Below are positions 53,139 through 61,370 of a stretch of 64,000 bases of DNA, one piece after another. The notes beneath the pieces were generated by a model. It was not told the DNA's origin. It searched no databases and worked only from the letters and a program-made list of their open reading frames with translations. The DNA is from Mycobacteroides chelonae. GTDB lineage: Bacteria; Actinomycetota; Actinomycetes; Mycobacteriales; Mycobacteriaceae. Location of the stretch: assembly GCA_014204435.1 (NCBI GenBank), contig JACHLF010000002.1, forward strand, positions 62,001 through 126,000. The letters run 5' to 3'. How positions within the stretch are numbered: position 1 is the stretch's first letter; each line of letters starts with the position of its first letter. Both the position numbers and the translations under genes were made by a program.

Positions 53139-54260
53139 TTACAACTTGAGAACGGTGTCGGCACGCACCAGTCTGCGGTACTCAGAAGCGATCGCGAGAA
53201 TCCACTCGCGATCGGAGTATCCGTTAGGCTGGTGTAGCCATTCCGGGCCGGGGAAGTTCTCCTTCGGATCACCGTCGGTGAGGACCCATTTCACTACCGC
53301 ATGGGCCTGCGCGGCCGGCGGCACCTGAAGCTTCACCGGTTCCACATCGAGTTCGATATTGCCTTCACTCTCCGATTCGGGATCCAGGCCCTGGGCGTGC
53401 ATCGCCTCCAGGAAGAGCGCGTCGGAGATGTAGGCCATACGGTCTGCCACCTGGAAGGCCAGCGGTCCACGGGGCCTCACTCCGATCGCCGCGTCGGGCT
53501 GACGCTCCTTGAGATCCTTGTACAGCGGAGCCAGCACGAACATCTCGCGACGGGCAACCAACCATGTCTCCAAGGTCGGCAACAGCGATCCCACCGCCAC
53601 CATCGCCATCGCGCAGCCGATCAGCGTAGCCGCGGTGCCGATCGTGACGTATTCGGACTTGGCCACCGCGACACCGACGACTACCAAAACCGCGAGCACC
53701 AGCAGGCTGATCCCGACGGTAAACAGGAACAGTGCACGACCCCGACGGGTGCGGTTCGAGTAGGCCATTCCCGCCCATAGCACCACCGACAGGGCCACCG
53801 CGATGTACAGCATCGGGACCAGCCAGGCGGTGCCCGATGCGAACCCGCCCAGGTCCCGCTTGAGGAATTCGCGCGGGGTCATCTCGGGCTGCCGACCACG
53901 GGAGAAGAACACCGCCAGACTGGCACCGCCGATCACGGTCGCGGCCAGGTACTGCCAGCGCGCCCACCGCTTGTTGGCCACCGCCGTGCGGCTGGCGGAC
54001 ATGCTCGTGATCATCACGCAGCTGCCCGCCGCACAGGCTGTCAACGCGGCCTGACTCACCGCCACCGAGATGTTGGGCCAACCCAGCGAGCTGTCGACCA
54101 GAATCGTCAGCGGCTCCCAGTTCAACGCCGACACCAGCGCCAGACTGCCCAGCGCAACAATCATTCCGGTGCTCACCGGGGATTGTTTGTGGACGAGCAC
54201 CCACCCGATGCGTAAACCCGTCGCCATACCCAGCAGCCCGGCAATCACCCAGGCGATCAC
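53139..54260 (-). CDS. Seven-helix membrane protein with DUF6545-type C-terminal domain
   Basis: A 373-residue protein: seven predicted helices in the first 235 residues (from IAWVIAGLLGMATGLRIGWVLV to TIGTAATLIGCAMAMVAVGSLLP), then a cytosolic domain with PTLETWLVARREMFVLAPLYKDLKE and RMAYISDALFLEA. This matches the actinobacterial family often named putative transporter, but with no real evidence for transport. Its first codon overlaps the HELGH peptidase gene by 4 bases. The pairing of this membrane family with ImmA/IrrE-like peptidases recurs in actinobacteria, so they probably act together as a sensor-protease pair. Confidence 0.8.
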   Translation of the reverse strand: MIAWVIAGLLGMATGLRIGWVLVHKQSPVSTGMIVALGSLALVSALNWEPLTILVDSSLGWPNISVAVSQAALTACAAGSCVMITSMSASRTAVANKRWARWQYLAATVIGGASLAVFFSRGRQPEMTPREFLKRDLGGFASGTAWLVPMLYIAVALSVVLWAGMAYSNRTRRGRALFLFTVGISLLVLAVLVVVGVAVAKSEYVTIGTAATLIGCAMAMVAVGSLLPTLETWLVARREMFVLAPLYKDLKERQPDAAIGVRPRGPLAFQVADRMAYISDALFLEAMHAQGLDPESESEGNIELDVEPVKLQVPPAAQAHAVVKWVLTDGDPKENFPGPEWLHQPNGYSDREWILAIASEYRRLVRADTVLKL

Positions 54261-54748
54261 CCAAAGGCCTCCCCGAGCCTCACCTGAACAATGGATGCAC
54301 GATCAGACGGGAGGCGGCCAAGCCGGTACAGCAGCAGCGCCGCGAAGTCCTCTGCCTCTTGTTCTGCCTCCATCCCGGCGGCACCCAAGCAACCGGTGCG
54401 CTGGGAGAGCATGTACGCGATGAGGTCATCGCTGGCGAATTCGGCTTCGTCCCTGGCCATTTCGACCACCGAGATACCCTCGTGGCGCAGCACCACGTGG
54501 CCCAGTTCGTGGGCGAGAGTGCGATCCCAGGTGGGCAGGCCACGCTGGATGATGAAGATGTCTTCGTTCTCGTATTGACGCCATTGACCGCATACACCGG
54601 GCGGCAGATCCGCGGAGATGATCTCGATGGACCGGTCCCGATCGCGGCCGACAGCCTCGACGAGACCGGTCAACGTCACCTCACCCTTACGCGGGGCCAG
54701 GTCGAGGACGGCATTGACGGCATCGGTCACACGACGGCCTGCGCCCAT
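54257..54748 (-). CDS. ImmA/IrrE-like zinc metallopeptidase
   Basis: A 163-residue protein with LAHELGHVVLRHEG, a zinc HExxH site, then a helical region AEFASDDLIAYMLSQR and AEQEAEDFAALLLYRLGRL that may provide the third ligand. No HTH domain is fused, unlike many relatives. ImmA-type peptidases cut or relieve repressors. The downstream seven-helix gene overlaps by 4 bases. The nearest HTH gene is espR, convergent, and there is no sign that it is the target. Confidence 0.82.
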   Translation of the reverse strand: MGAGRRVTDAVNAVLDLAPRKGEVTLTGLVEAVGRDRDRSIEIISADLPPGVCGQWRQYENEDIFIIQRGLPTWDRTLAHELGHVVLRHEGISVVEMARDEAEFASDDLIAYMLSQRTGCLGAAGMEAEQEAEDFAALLLYRLGRLPSDRASIVQVRLGEAFG

Positions 54749-54814
54749 GTGCCTCTCCCCTCACCGTGTGCCTTCCTGGACAGACCCCTCACGGGGTGCT
54801 GTACCTATTCTCCA

Positions 54815-56338
54815 CTACTCCAGGAATCGAGCGGCAGCGGAGGCACGCACGCTGTGGCCGGCCTTGGCTTGCCGATATCCGAGCGCGCCGCCCACGAAAG
54901 TCATCATCGCGATGCCGACGGCGCCCGGAATGGCCACCGCGGCGATCTCGGACGTCTTCGTCAGTCGGAGATAGTCCGTGTACCCGGTGCGCGGCGCGAT
55001 GGTTTCGGCCGCGACGAACTGCTGGATCGGCTTGGTGACGGCCTCGGGTTGCTTGGTGCCGCCCGCGGTGACCACCGCATCGCCGCCACGGCCGCCCTCG
55101 GCTTGCTTGATCGTGACTACCGGCGGGGCGGGAGGTACGACAGGTGCCAACGGCGCAAGGACCGGCGGTGTCGCGATCACGACGGCGGGCGTCTTGGGCG
55201 TGGCTACGGTCGGCGGAGCGATGGGTCCGGTGTGGATGCCGGGGTTTCCGCCCGGAGTGCGCGTTCCGGCCGCACCACCGGAGGGGGCATCCGGATTCGG
55301 GATGCCCCCGAGGTTGGGAAGCCCAGGCAGCGTGATCACGGGGGGGTGTTCGCCCTCGTGCTCGTGAGTGGTCTCGTGATCGTGCGCCATACCACCGCCG
55401 GTGCCGGGTGTGTGCGTCGAGGTACTCGGCTTCTGCTTCCAGATGATGATGGTGCGCCCGCCCATGTTGACGGTGACGCCCGGAACCTTGAGCTCTTCGG
55501 AAGCCGCTTCATGCTCCGTCTGAGTAGAACTGGCCGAGGGGGTGTCGGCGGTCGCACCCGGTGCCGTCGCGGTGTGCGGTGAGGTCGCGGTGTCGGCCTT
55601 GGGTGTGGTGGCGGTCTGAGCCTTGGGCGCCAGTGCACCGGCCACCGAGCCTAAAGCGCCCTTGAGGCTGGGATGCTCTTCGGCGTGAGTCGTTGTGCCA
55701 CTTGAATTTTCAGCGGACTGGGGCTCGGCGTTCGGCGTGTGGACACCCGCGGCACCCCCGGAGTGCGGCAGGGTCGCCCCAAAACCATCACCGGTTCCCG
55801 CGCCGACGCTGCCCCCAGAGGTGCTAGAGGTGCCCGAGGTGTTGGTACCAGAACCGGAGACACTCCCGGCGTTGTCAGAGGAATTTCCGCTCGAGCCCGC
55901 GGACCCTGGCTTAGGGACGTTCGCCCCCGGGCCCTTAGCTTTGTCTTTGTCGCGCTTGGCGGAATCGCTGCCGCCCGCCTCACCTTCCGATCCAGAGGCG
56001 CCGTTCAGGCTCTTGCCGAAGCTCGGCGAGGAGGGAGCGTTGCGGGTGCCGCCGCTGCCCGGACCGCCGCCACCACCGACACCGCCACCCAACAAACCGC
56101 CGGTGATCTTGTGGATGGCACCACCTAGACCGTGGTCGTGGTCGTGGTCGTTATCGCCGCCGGATCCACCGCCCGGCTTTGCGTCCGCAACCGGTGTGGA
56201 CACGGCGAAGACCCCGAATCCCCCCATCAGGGTTCCGCAGCTGAGCACCGTCACCACGGCCGCGCGCGCGGAGGCACGCTTCCGCTGCTGGCTTCGCCCG
56301 CTCGGTTTTGCTCGATGTCGCCCCACGGCGAACAGCAT
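54815..56338 (-). CDS. His-rich, low-complexity exported protein with C-terminal membrane helix
   Basis: A 507-residue protein. A positively charged start (GRHRAKPSGRSQQRKRASAR) leads to a signal/anchor helix (AAVVTVLSCGTLMGGFGVFAV) ending ADAKP. A Gly/Ser/Thr/Pro-rich body follows with His clusters DNDHDHDHG (about residue 65) and HDHETTHEHEGEH (about 355). The C terminus has a helix (IAAVAIPGAVGIAMMTFVGGALGYRQAKAG). No enzyme domain. It could bind metal or be a surface filament-like protein. ATG chosen at MLFAVGRHR, the usual signal-peptide distance. Confidence 0.75.
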   Translation of the reverse strand: MLFAVGRHRAKPSGRSQQRKRASARAAVVTVLSCGTLMGGFGVFAVSTPVADAKPGGGSGGDNDHDHDHGLGGAIHKITGGLLGGGVGGGGGPGSGGTRNAPSSPSFGKSLNGASGSEGEAGGSDSAKRDKDKAKGPGANVPKPGSAGSSGNSSDNAGSVSGSGTNTSGTSSTSGGSVGAGTGDGFGATLPHSGGAAGVHTPNAEPQSAENSSGTTTHAEEHPSLKGALGSVAGALAPKAQTATTPKADTATSPHTATAPGATADTPSASSTQTEHEAASEELKVPGVTVNMGGRTIIIWKQKPSTSTHTPGTGGGMAHDHETTHEHEGEHPPVITLPGLPNLGGIPNPDAPSGGAAGTRTPGGNPGIHTGPIAPPTVATPKTPAVVIATPPVLAPLAPVVPPAPPVVTIKQAEGGRGGDAVVTAGGTKQPEAVTKPIQQFVAAETIAPRTGYTDYLRLTKTSEIAAVAIPGAVGIAMMTFVGGALGYRQAKAGHSVRASAAARFLE

Positions 56339-56573
56339 GCCGGGAATTTGCTCAGAGGTCAAATATCCAACACACTTTGTGGCCTCTTTCACCTCATGTT
56401 CCCCATACACCGCCAAATTGGTCGCCGTCAGGATTTCGCTGGAGGCCAACGGGAACCTTTGCAGTACACACCGCGACCACCTGAATACGAGGTCCTATCC
56501 GCACGGGGCCGACCAGGATCGGCGCGCTAGGGTTAGCGCCACACTCGCAACGCGATGAACGGAGGCCGCTGGG

Positions 56574-57230
56574 ATGGGTTTTCTCACCAGCCGCAAGAGC
56601 CGATCGACAAAACGCGCTGAGGCGCGCGCTCTGAAGGCGAAGGCCAAGCTCGAGGCCCGATTGGCGGCACGCAACGACCGGCGCCGGTTACACATACAGG
56701 CGCGGTCTGAATCCGCTGCCCGCCGTGATGCGCGCAAGACCGAGCTGGCGACGTTGAAGGCCCAGCGTCTGATCGCCCAGGACCAGCTCAAGGCGGTGCG
56801 CGAGGGCAAGCTGCTCTCGCCCACTCGTATCAAGCGCACGTTGACGGTGGTGCGGCTCCTGGCCCCCGTGCTGCTCCCGCTGCTGTACAAAGCAGCGATC
56901 GCGGTCCGTGGGGTACTGGATCAGCGCCGCGCCGATCGTCTCGGCATACCGCTTGCCGAGCTCGGCCAGTACTCCGGATTCGGCGCGGAGCTCTCGGCCC
57001 GTATCGCCGGTGCCGAGCAGTCGATCCAGGCCGTGCTGGACAGGGCACCCAAGGACGCCGAGACCAAGAAGTTCGCCTCGACCGTCCGGGCCCGACTCCA
57101 GGAACTGGGCACTGCTGTCGGGGCCTCCGAACATATGCCGCCGACTCGTCGCCGCGCGGCCCATGCCGCCATCGCCCGCGAGCTCGACGGCATCGACGCG
57201 GATCTGCTCGCACGACTCGGAGTGAGGTAA
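56574..57230 (+). CDS. DUF6474 protein (Rv3850 homologue)
   Basis: A 218-residue protein; length equals what I recall for Rv3850. A highly basic, coiled-coil-prone N terminus (SRKSRSTKRAEARALKAKAKLEARLAARNDRRRL) is followed by a short hydrophobic helix VVRLLAPVLLPLLYKAAIAV and a helical C-terminal domain. Function unknown; the charge pattern could suit nucleic acid or acidic-polymer binding at the membrane. First gene of a plus-strand run with YcnI and CopC. Confidence 0.85.
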   Translation: MGFLTSRKSRSTKRAEARALKAKAKLEARLAARNDRRRLHIQARSESAARRDARKTELATLKAQRLIAQDQLKAVREGKLLSPTRIKRTLTVVRLLAPVLLPLLYKAAIAVRGVLDQRRADRLGIPLAELGQYSGFGAELSARIAGAEQSIQAVLDRAPKDAETKKFASTVRARLQELGTAVGASEHMPPTRRRAAHAAIARELDGIDADLLARLGVR

Positions 57231-57233
57231 GGG

Positions 57234-57899
57234 ATGCACATGTTCGCCCGGCTGGTCGCGGCATCAACCGCATCGGCCGCTGCCCTGTTGGCCCTTGCCA
57301 TTCCTGCCTTCGCCCATGTACGGGTGACCACGGACAACACCGCTCGCGGCGGCTACGCGACGCTGGAGTTCTCGGTCCCCAACGAGTCTGCGACCAAGGC
57401 GCTCACCACCGGGCTGACTGTTCAGCTTCCTGATGTCGGCTCGGCCAGCACCGAGCTGCTGCCCGGCTGGACCAGCATTATGGATCGGGACGCAGCCAAG
57501 GGCACGGTCAAGTCGGTGACGTGGAAGGCCGCTGCCGACAACGGAATCGGCCCCGACCAGTTCGCGCTGTTCCGGGTGCGCGTCAAGCTCCCCGATACCG
57601 AATCGGTGAGCTTCCCCGCGACCCAGACGTATGCCGACGGCCAGGTCGTCACGTGGGACCAGCAGGCACAGCCGGGTGGTGCAGAACCAGAGCACCCCGC
57701 TCCCGTACTGGACCTGACACGGCGCCAGGCAAACCACGATGGGCACTCGGCGCACGCACCCCAGGTGTCCGCTGCCCCTGAATCCGGAACGGGCGCGGCC
57801 CATGCGGACAAGACGGCTCGCTGGTTCGGCGGAATCGGATTGATCCTCGGCGCCGTCACCCTGGTCCTTGCCGTGACGAATCGCCGGAGGCAACAGTGA
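57234..57899 (+). CDS. YcnI-like copper-binding exported protein (DUF1775)
   Basis: A 221-residue protein: signal peptide ending AFA, mature N terminus HVRVTTDNTARGGYATLEF with the copper-ligand His first, the DUF1775 beta-barrel (TTGLTVQLPDVGSASTELLPGW), a His-containing linker (HDGHSAHAPQ) and a C-terminal helix (FGGIGLILGAVTLVLAV). Four bases after the Rv3850-like stop and coupled to copC, so this is a copper-handling pair at the outer membrane face. Confidence 0.87.
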   Translation: MHMFARLVAASTASAAALLALAIPAFAHVRVTTDNTARGGYATLEFSVPNESATKALTTGLTVQLPDVGSASTELLPGWTSIMDRDAAKGTVKSVTWKAAADNGIGPDQFALFRVRVKLPDTESVSFPATQTYADGQVVTWDQQAQPGGAEPEHPAPVLDLTRRQANHDGHSAHAPQVSAAPESGTGAAHADKTARWFGGIGLILGAVTLVLAVTNRRRQQ

Positions 57900-58465
57900 T
57901 GACCGCTCTACGTACGTCGGTATCGATGCTCTTGTCGGCGTTCATCGCGCTGACCTTGGCCCTGGCGTTGCCGGGTGTGGCCTCGGCGCACGCGGTCAAG
58001 GTGTCGTCCGACCCTGCCGAGAACGCCGTATTGTCCGGCCCGCCCACCCAGGTCAGTGCGACCTTCAACGAGCCGCTGCAGAAGCGCTTCTCCGCGATGA
58101 CGGTGATCGGCCCGGACGACAAGACCGATCAATGGCAGTCGGGCGAGCCGTTGGTCTCCGGTGCGGTGATTTCCGTCGGTATGAAGCCAGACGCCCCCGC
58201 CGGAAAGTACACAGTGAACTTTCGGGTGATCTCCGAGGACGGACACCCGGTCGACGGATCATGGCCCTTCACCATCACCGGCTCGGACGCACCGGCCTCC
58301 GCGGGCGCGCCCACGGTGTCTCAGCAGCCTTCGGGCACGAGTTCGTCGGCCCCGGTACCCTCGGCGAATCCCCCCGACGACGACCTGCCGATGTGGCCGT
58401 TTGTGGTGGCAGTGGTGGTCTCGGTAGGCGCGGCACTCATCTGGACTCAGCGCCGGCAGTCTTGA
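57896..58465 (+). CDS. CopC-domain copper-binding exported protein
   Basis: A 189-residue CopC protein: signal peptide ending ASA, mature HAVKVSSDPAENAVLSGPP starting with the ligand His, and SEDGHPVDGSWPF with the second copper His/Asp. After a Pro/Ser linker, a membrane helix (MWPFVVAVVVSVGAALIW) anchors it. ATG at 57899 or GTG at 57896; both overlap the ycnI-like stop. No CopD partner follows, unlike the fused or paired systems. Confidence 0.87.
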   Translation: MMTALRTSVSMLLSAFIALTLALALPGVASAHAVKVSSDPAENAVLSGPPTQVSATFNEPLQKRFSAMTVIGPDDKTDQWQSGEPLVSGAVISVGMKPDAPAGKYTVNFRVISEDGHPVDGSWPFTITGSDAPASAGAPTVSQQPSGTSSSAPVPSANPPDDDLPMWPFVVAVVVSVGAALIWTQRRQS

Positions 58466-58613
58466 TCCACTGGGCTAAGGACTGGCCTTTTTCCGCCGTG
58501 ACGGCATGATGGACAACAGCGGGGCGGCAGAGATTCGGGTGTGAGCCGCCCATCGTGGCCACGAGTGCGCCACGAACACCCAGGACGACCGAAACTTGCG
58601 AAGGAGCAGGCGC

Positions 58614-59168
58614 ATGGCGGACCAGGACAATTCGGCCAACGAGCCCAACTCAACACCGGAGAAACCCGCCAGCGGCGAGACTCCGAAGCCCGCGGCGCCG
58701 GCCCGGCCCGCCAAGGCCGCGAAGCGTCCGGCCGCCAAACGCGTCCCCGCCAAGCGGCCCGCCGGCGCATCGGCACCACCCAAGTCCGGGCCTAAGGCAG
58801 CACCCAGCGCAAGCAGTGAGCCGGGCCCGAAGCCTCCCGCCGCGTCCAAGCCCGCCGCCAAGCAAGCACCAGCACCCGAGGCTCCCCAGCCCACCGAAAC
58901 CCCGAAGCCCACGCCACCGGCGCCCGCCCCCGCGGCGGACTCGGCGCCCGCGCCGGAGCAGCCGGATCTCGCGGCTGCGGCCAGGGAAACTGCTGCACAG
59001 GCGAAGTCCACAGTCGACTCCGCCCCACCGCCCCTTCCCGGCCCCGCTCCCGAACAGGGGCGCCAGTCCCCGAATCTGAAGATCGCCTTGGGAGCTGCGT
59101 TCGCGATCTTCGCGCTCCTGCTGCTCCGCCGACGCCGTCGCCGCGAGGACGCCGCCGAGTCGGACTGA
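58614..59168 (+). CDS. hns: H-NS-like membrane-anchored basic protein (Rv3852 homologue)
   Basis: A 184-residue protein. The first 130 residues are Ala/Lys/Pro-rich (AKAAKRPAAKRVPAKRPAG and similar), like a histone tail; the end has one membrane helix (NLKIALGAAFAIFALLLL) followed by RRRRRR. This matches Rv3852, named H-NS-like but membrane-associated. GAAGGAG precedes the ATG. Longer than the M. tuberculosis version, with more Pro repeats. DNA binding is inferred from charge. Confidence 0.85.
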   Translation: MADQDNSANEPNSTPEKPASGETPKPAAPARPAKAAKRPAAKRVPAKRPAGASAPPKSGPKAAPSASSEPGPKPPAASKPAAKQAPAPEAPQPTETPKPTPPAPAPAADSAPAPEQPDLAAAARETAAQAKSTVDSAPPPLPGPAPEQGRQSPNLKIALGAAFAIFALLLLRRRRRREDAAESD

Positions 59169-59172
59169 TCGG

Positions 59173-59193
59173 TTCCGCGCCGCCGGCGCGGAA
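59173..59193 (+). terminator. Hairpin after the hns-like gene
   Basis: Perfect 9-base arms TTCCGCGCC and GGCGCGGAA with a 3-base loop, 5 bases after the stop. Followed by A rather than T bases, so it is a tail-less hairpin. Confidence 0.5.
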
Positions 59194-59239
59194 AAAGGCT
59201 TGACCCTCACGCCACGGGAGGTCGCACAGTGGCGGATGT

Positions 59240-59690
59240 GAACACACACGCACGCGCACCAACCCTGGTGACGGGGTTGGACGGGTGTCTGCGATGACCG
59301 GTCTCTCGGTCCGGGCACTGCACCACTACAACGAGATCGGTCTGGTGGTCCCCAGCGCCCGCAAAAGCGGCATTCGGCTTTCCGTCGACGAGCAGATCGA
59401 GATCTTCGGCGACAGCCGATACGGTGACGCGTGCGCCACCGAAGCACACCAGCGCTGGGGTGATACCGAGGCCTGGAAACCGATCCAGGAGAGCGTGACC
59501 CGATACTCCAAGGAGGACTGGGCCAGGATCGGCGCGAGCCAACGCGCTGGCCCGGGCGCACCGACGATCGCTTTCGCGCCTACTACGACTCCGCCGAGCC
59601 CGATCTGGCGCAGTGGCTGCACGACGCCGTGGCCGCCTATGCGCCAGACCCAGCACCAGACCCAGCAGTAGGGGCCGACGCATAGGCTTG
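59240..59690 (+). pseudogene. MerR-TipAS regulator remnant
   Basis: VSAMTGLSVRALHHYNEIGLVVPSARKSG is the start of a MerR HTH, but the next residues LSVDEQIEIFG, ATEAHQRWGDTEAWKPIQES and TRYSKEDWARIGA belong to the C-terminal TipAS ligand domain. About 70 codons of the MerR linker are gone. A frame change near 59560 is needed to reach the usual end DDRFRAYYDSAEPDLAQWLHDAVAAYA. The start of the HTH is also missing. A decayed antibiotic-sensing regulator. Confidence 0.75.
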
Positions 59691-59694
59691 GGGC

Positions 59695-60183
59695 ATGACG
59701 ACCGCACCGATCACACCCCGACCGACCGCCGACCTGGGAGACGAGCTCGGCATCGACATGGCCAGTTGCGATCTTCAGCTCACCCAGTTCGGTGCACGGC
59801 CGGTTTTCGCCGGAGTGATCACCACGGTGCGCTGCCACCATGACAACGCGCTGCTGAAATCCATTCTGTCGGAGACTAGTTCGGGAGGCGTGCTGGTGAT
59901 CGACGGCGGCGGATCGCTGCACTGCGCACTGGTCGGAGACATCATCGCGGGGATTGCGGTTGACAGCGGCTGGTCCGGCTTGATCATCAACGGCGTGGTT
60001 CGGGACAGCGCCGAACTGGCCGCCATGGATATCGGTATCAAGGCGCTGGGCACAAATCCCCGCAAGGGCACCAAGACCGGGGCCGGGGACCGCGATGTCG
60101 TCGTCAGCTTCGGCGGCATCGACTTCACGCCGGGCGCGATCTGCTACGCCGATCATGACGGCGTTGTCGTGGTTCCTGCCTGA
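59695..60183 (+). CDS. rraA: RraA-family protein (Rv3853 homologue)
   Basis: A 162-residue protein of the RraA family, annotated in M. tuberculosis as MenG but not a methyltransferase. [50 protein letters not shown] (read in parts) and [19 protein letters not shown] are typical. The G-x-RD aldolase-like motif suggests either an RNase E inhibitor or HMG/CHA aldolase relative. Its stop overlaps the next ATG (TGATG). It precedes ethA in M. tuberculosis as well. Confidence 0.9.
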   Translation: MTTAPITPRPTADLGDELGIDMASCDLQLTQFGARPVFAGVITTVRCHHDNALLKSILSETSSGGVLVIDGGGSLHCALVGDIIAGIAVDSGWSGLIINGVVRDSAELAAMDIGIKALGTNPRKGTKTGAGDRDVVVSFGGIDFTPGAICYADHDGVVVVPA

Positions 60184-61370
60184 TGTCGGTGCGGCGGCTG
60201 GCGGAGGCGCTGCGGGGAGCACCCGTACCGCTGGCCGCAGTCGACATGGATGCGGCACGGTCCAACGCCGCGTCGCTGGTCGGTGCCGCATCCGGGTTAC
60301 CGATCAGGGTGGCCAGCAAGTCGATCCGCAGCACCGCGTTGATCCGTAAGTTCCTGGAGATTCCGGGTTTTCGTGGAGTGCTTGCCTTTACCCCCGCGGA
60401 GGCCGTGCATCTTGCCGACGCCGGCGTCGATGATCTGTTGATCGCCTACCCCAGCGTCGACCGCGGGGCCTTGGCCGCGGCTGCCCGGCATCGCTCCGTC
60501 ATCCGCCCCCTGGTCGACTCAGCCGATCATGTGCGTCTACTGGAGCAGATCGCGCACCAGACGAACGCACCCATCCCGGTGTGTCTCGACATCGACGCGG
60601 GGTGGCGCCCGCTGGGCGGTCCCGTGCATCTGGGGCCGAAACGATCGCCCGTGCGCACTCCCGAACAGGCTGCCGCCCTCACCGATCTGGTGTGCGCGAC
60701 GCCCGGATTACGGCTAGCGGCGGTGATGGCCTATGACGGCCAGATCGCCGGCGTGGGCGACATCGCTCCAGGAAATCCTTGGTACCAGTTGGCAGTTCGC
60801 GGAATGCAAGCATCCTCACTACGCGAGCTCGGCGAGCGTCTACCCCGCGTTCTGAACGCGGTGACGGCCCGGCTGCGCGCGGCCGGGGCGCCGACGCTGG
60901 AGCTGGTGAACTCGGGGGGAACCGGCAGCCTCGCCCGGATCGCGGGGTTGGGCTTCGCCACCGAGCTGGCCGCCGGATCGGGCTTCTTCGCGCCCGCCCT
61001 CTTCGACCACTACCGCAGCCTGGATCTGGATCCGGCCGCGGCGTTCGCATTACCCGTGGTGCGCAAGCCGTCACCGGAGTTGGCCACGGTGCTGGGCGGT
61101 GGTTACATCGCCAGTGGCCCGGCCGGAGCAAGCCGGCTCCCGGTGCCGTCATGGCCCGTGGGGCTGTCGTTTGAAGCCTCCGAGGGCGCCGGTGAGGTAC
61201 AGACCCCCTTACGCGGGGCACGGGCGCTGCGGATCGGCGATGTGGTGTGGTTCCGCCATGGCAAGGCCGGTGAGCTCTGTGAGCATTTCACCGAGCTACA
61301 GCTTGTCGAGGACGGTCAACATGCCGGATCGGTCGCGACGTATCGAGGCGAGGGAATGATGTTCCTGTGA
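60183..61370 (+). CDS. PLP-dependent amino acid deaminase/aldolase-like enzyme (alanine racemase fold)
   Basis: A 395-residue fold-type III PLP protein like D-threonine aldolase. The PLP lysine is Lys46 in RVASKSIRS; DIDAGWRPLGG, MAYDGQIAGVG and VNSGGTGS mark the barrel, and the C-terminal domain has VRKPSPELATVLGGGYIASGP and DVVWFRHGKAGELCEHF. It resembles Rv1769, which stands by a gulonolactone oxidase gene in M. tuberculosis too. Overlaps rraA and the oxidase, so the three are one coupled operon. Substrate unknown. Confidence 0.85.
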   Translation: MSVRRLAEALRGAPVPLAAVDMDAARSNAASLVGAASGLPIRVASKSIRSTALIRKFLEIPGFRGVLAFTPAEAVHLADAGVDDLLIAYPSVDRGALAAAARHRSVIRPLVDSADHVRLLEQIAHQTNAPIPVCLDIDAGWRPLGGPVHLGPKRSPVRTPEQAAALTDLVCATPGLRLAAVMAYDGQIAGVGDIAPGNPWYQLAVRGMQASSLRELGERLPRVLNAVTARLRAAGAPTLELVNSGGTGSLARIAGLGFATELAAGSGFFAPALFDHYRSLDLDPAAAFALPVVRKPSPELATVLGGGYIASGPAGASRLPVPSWPVGLSFEASEGAGEVQTPLRGARALRIGDVVWFRHGKAGELCEHFTELQLVEDGQHAGSVATYRGEGMMFL

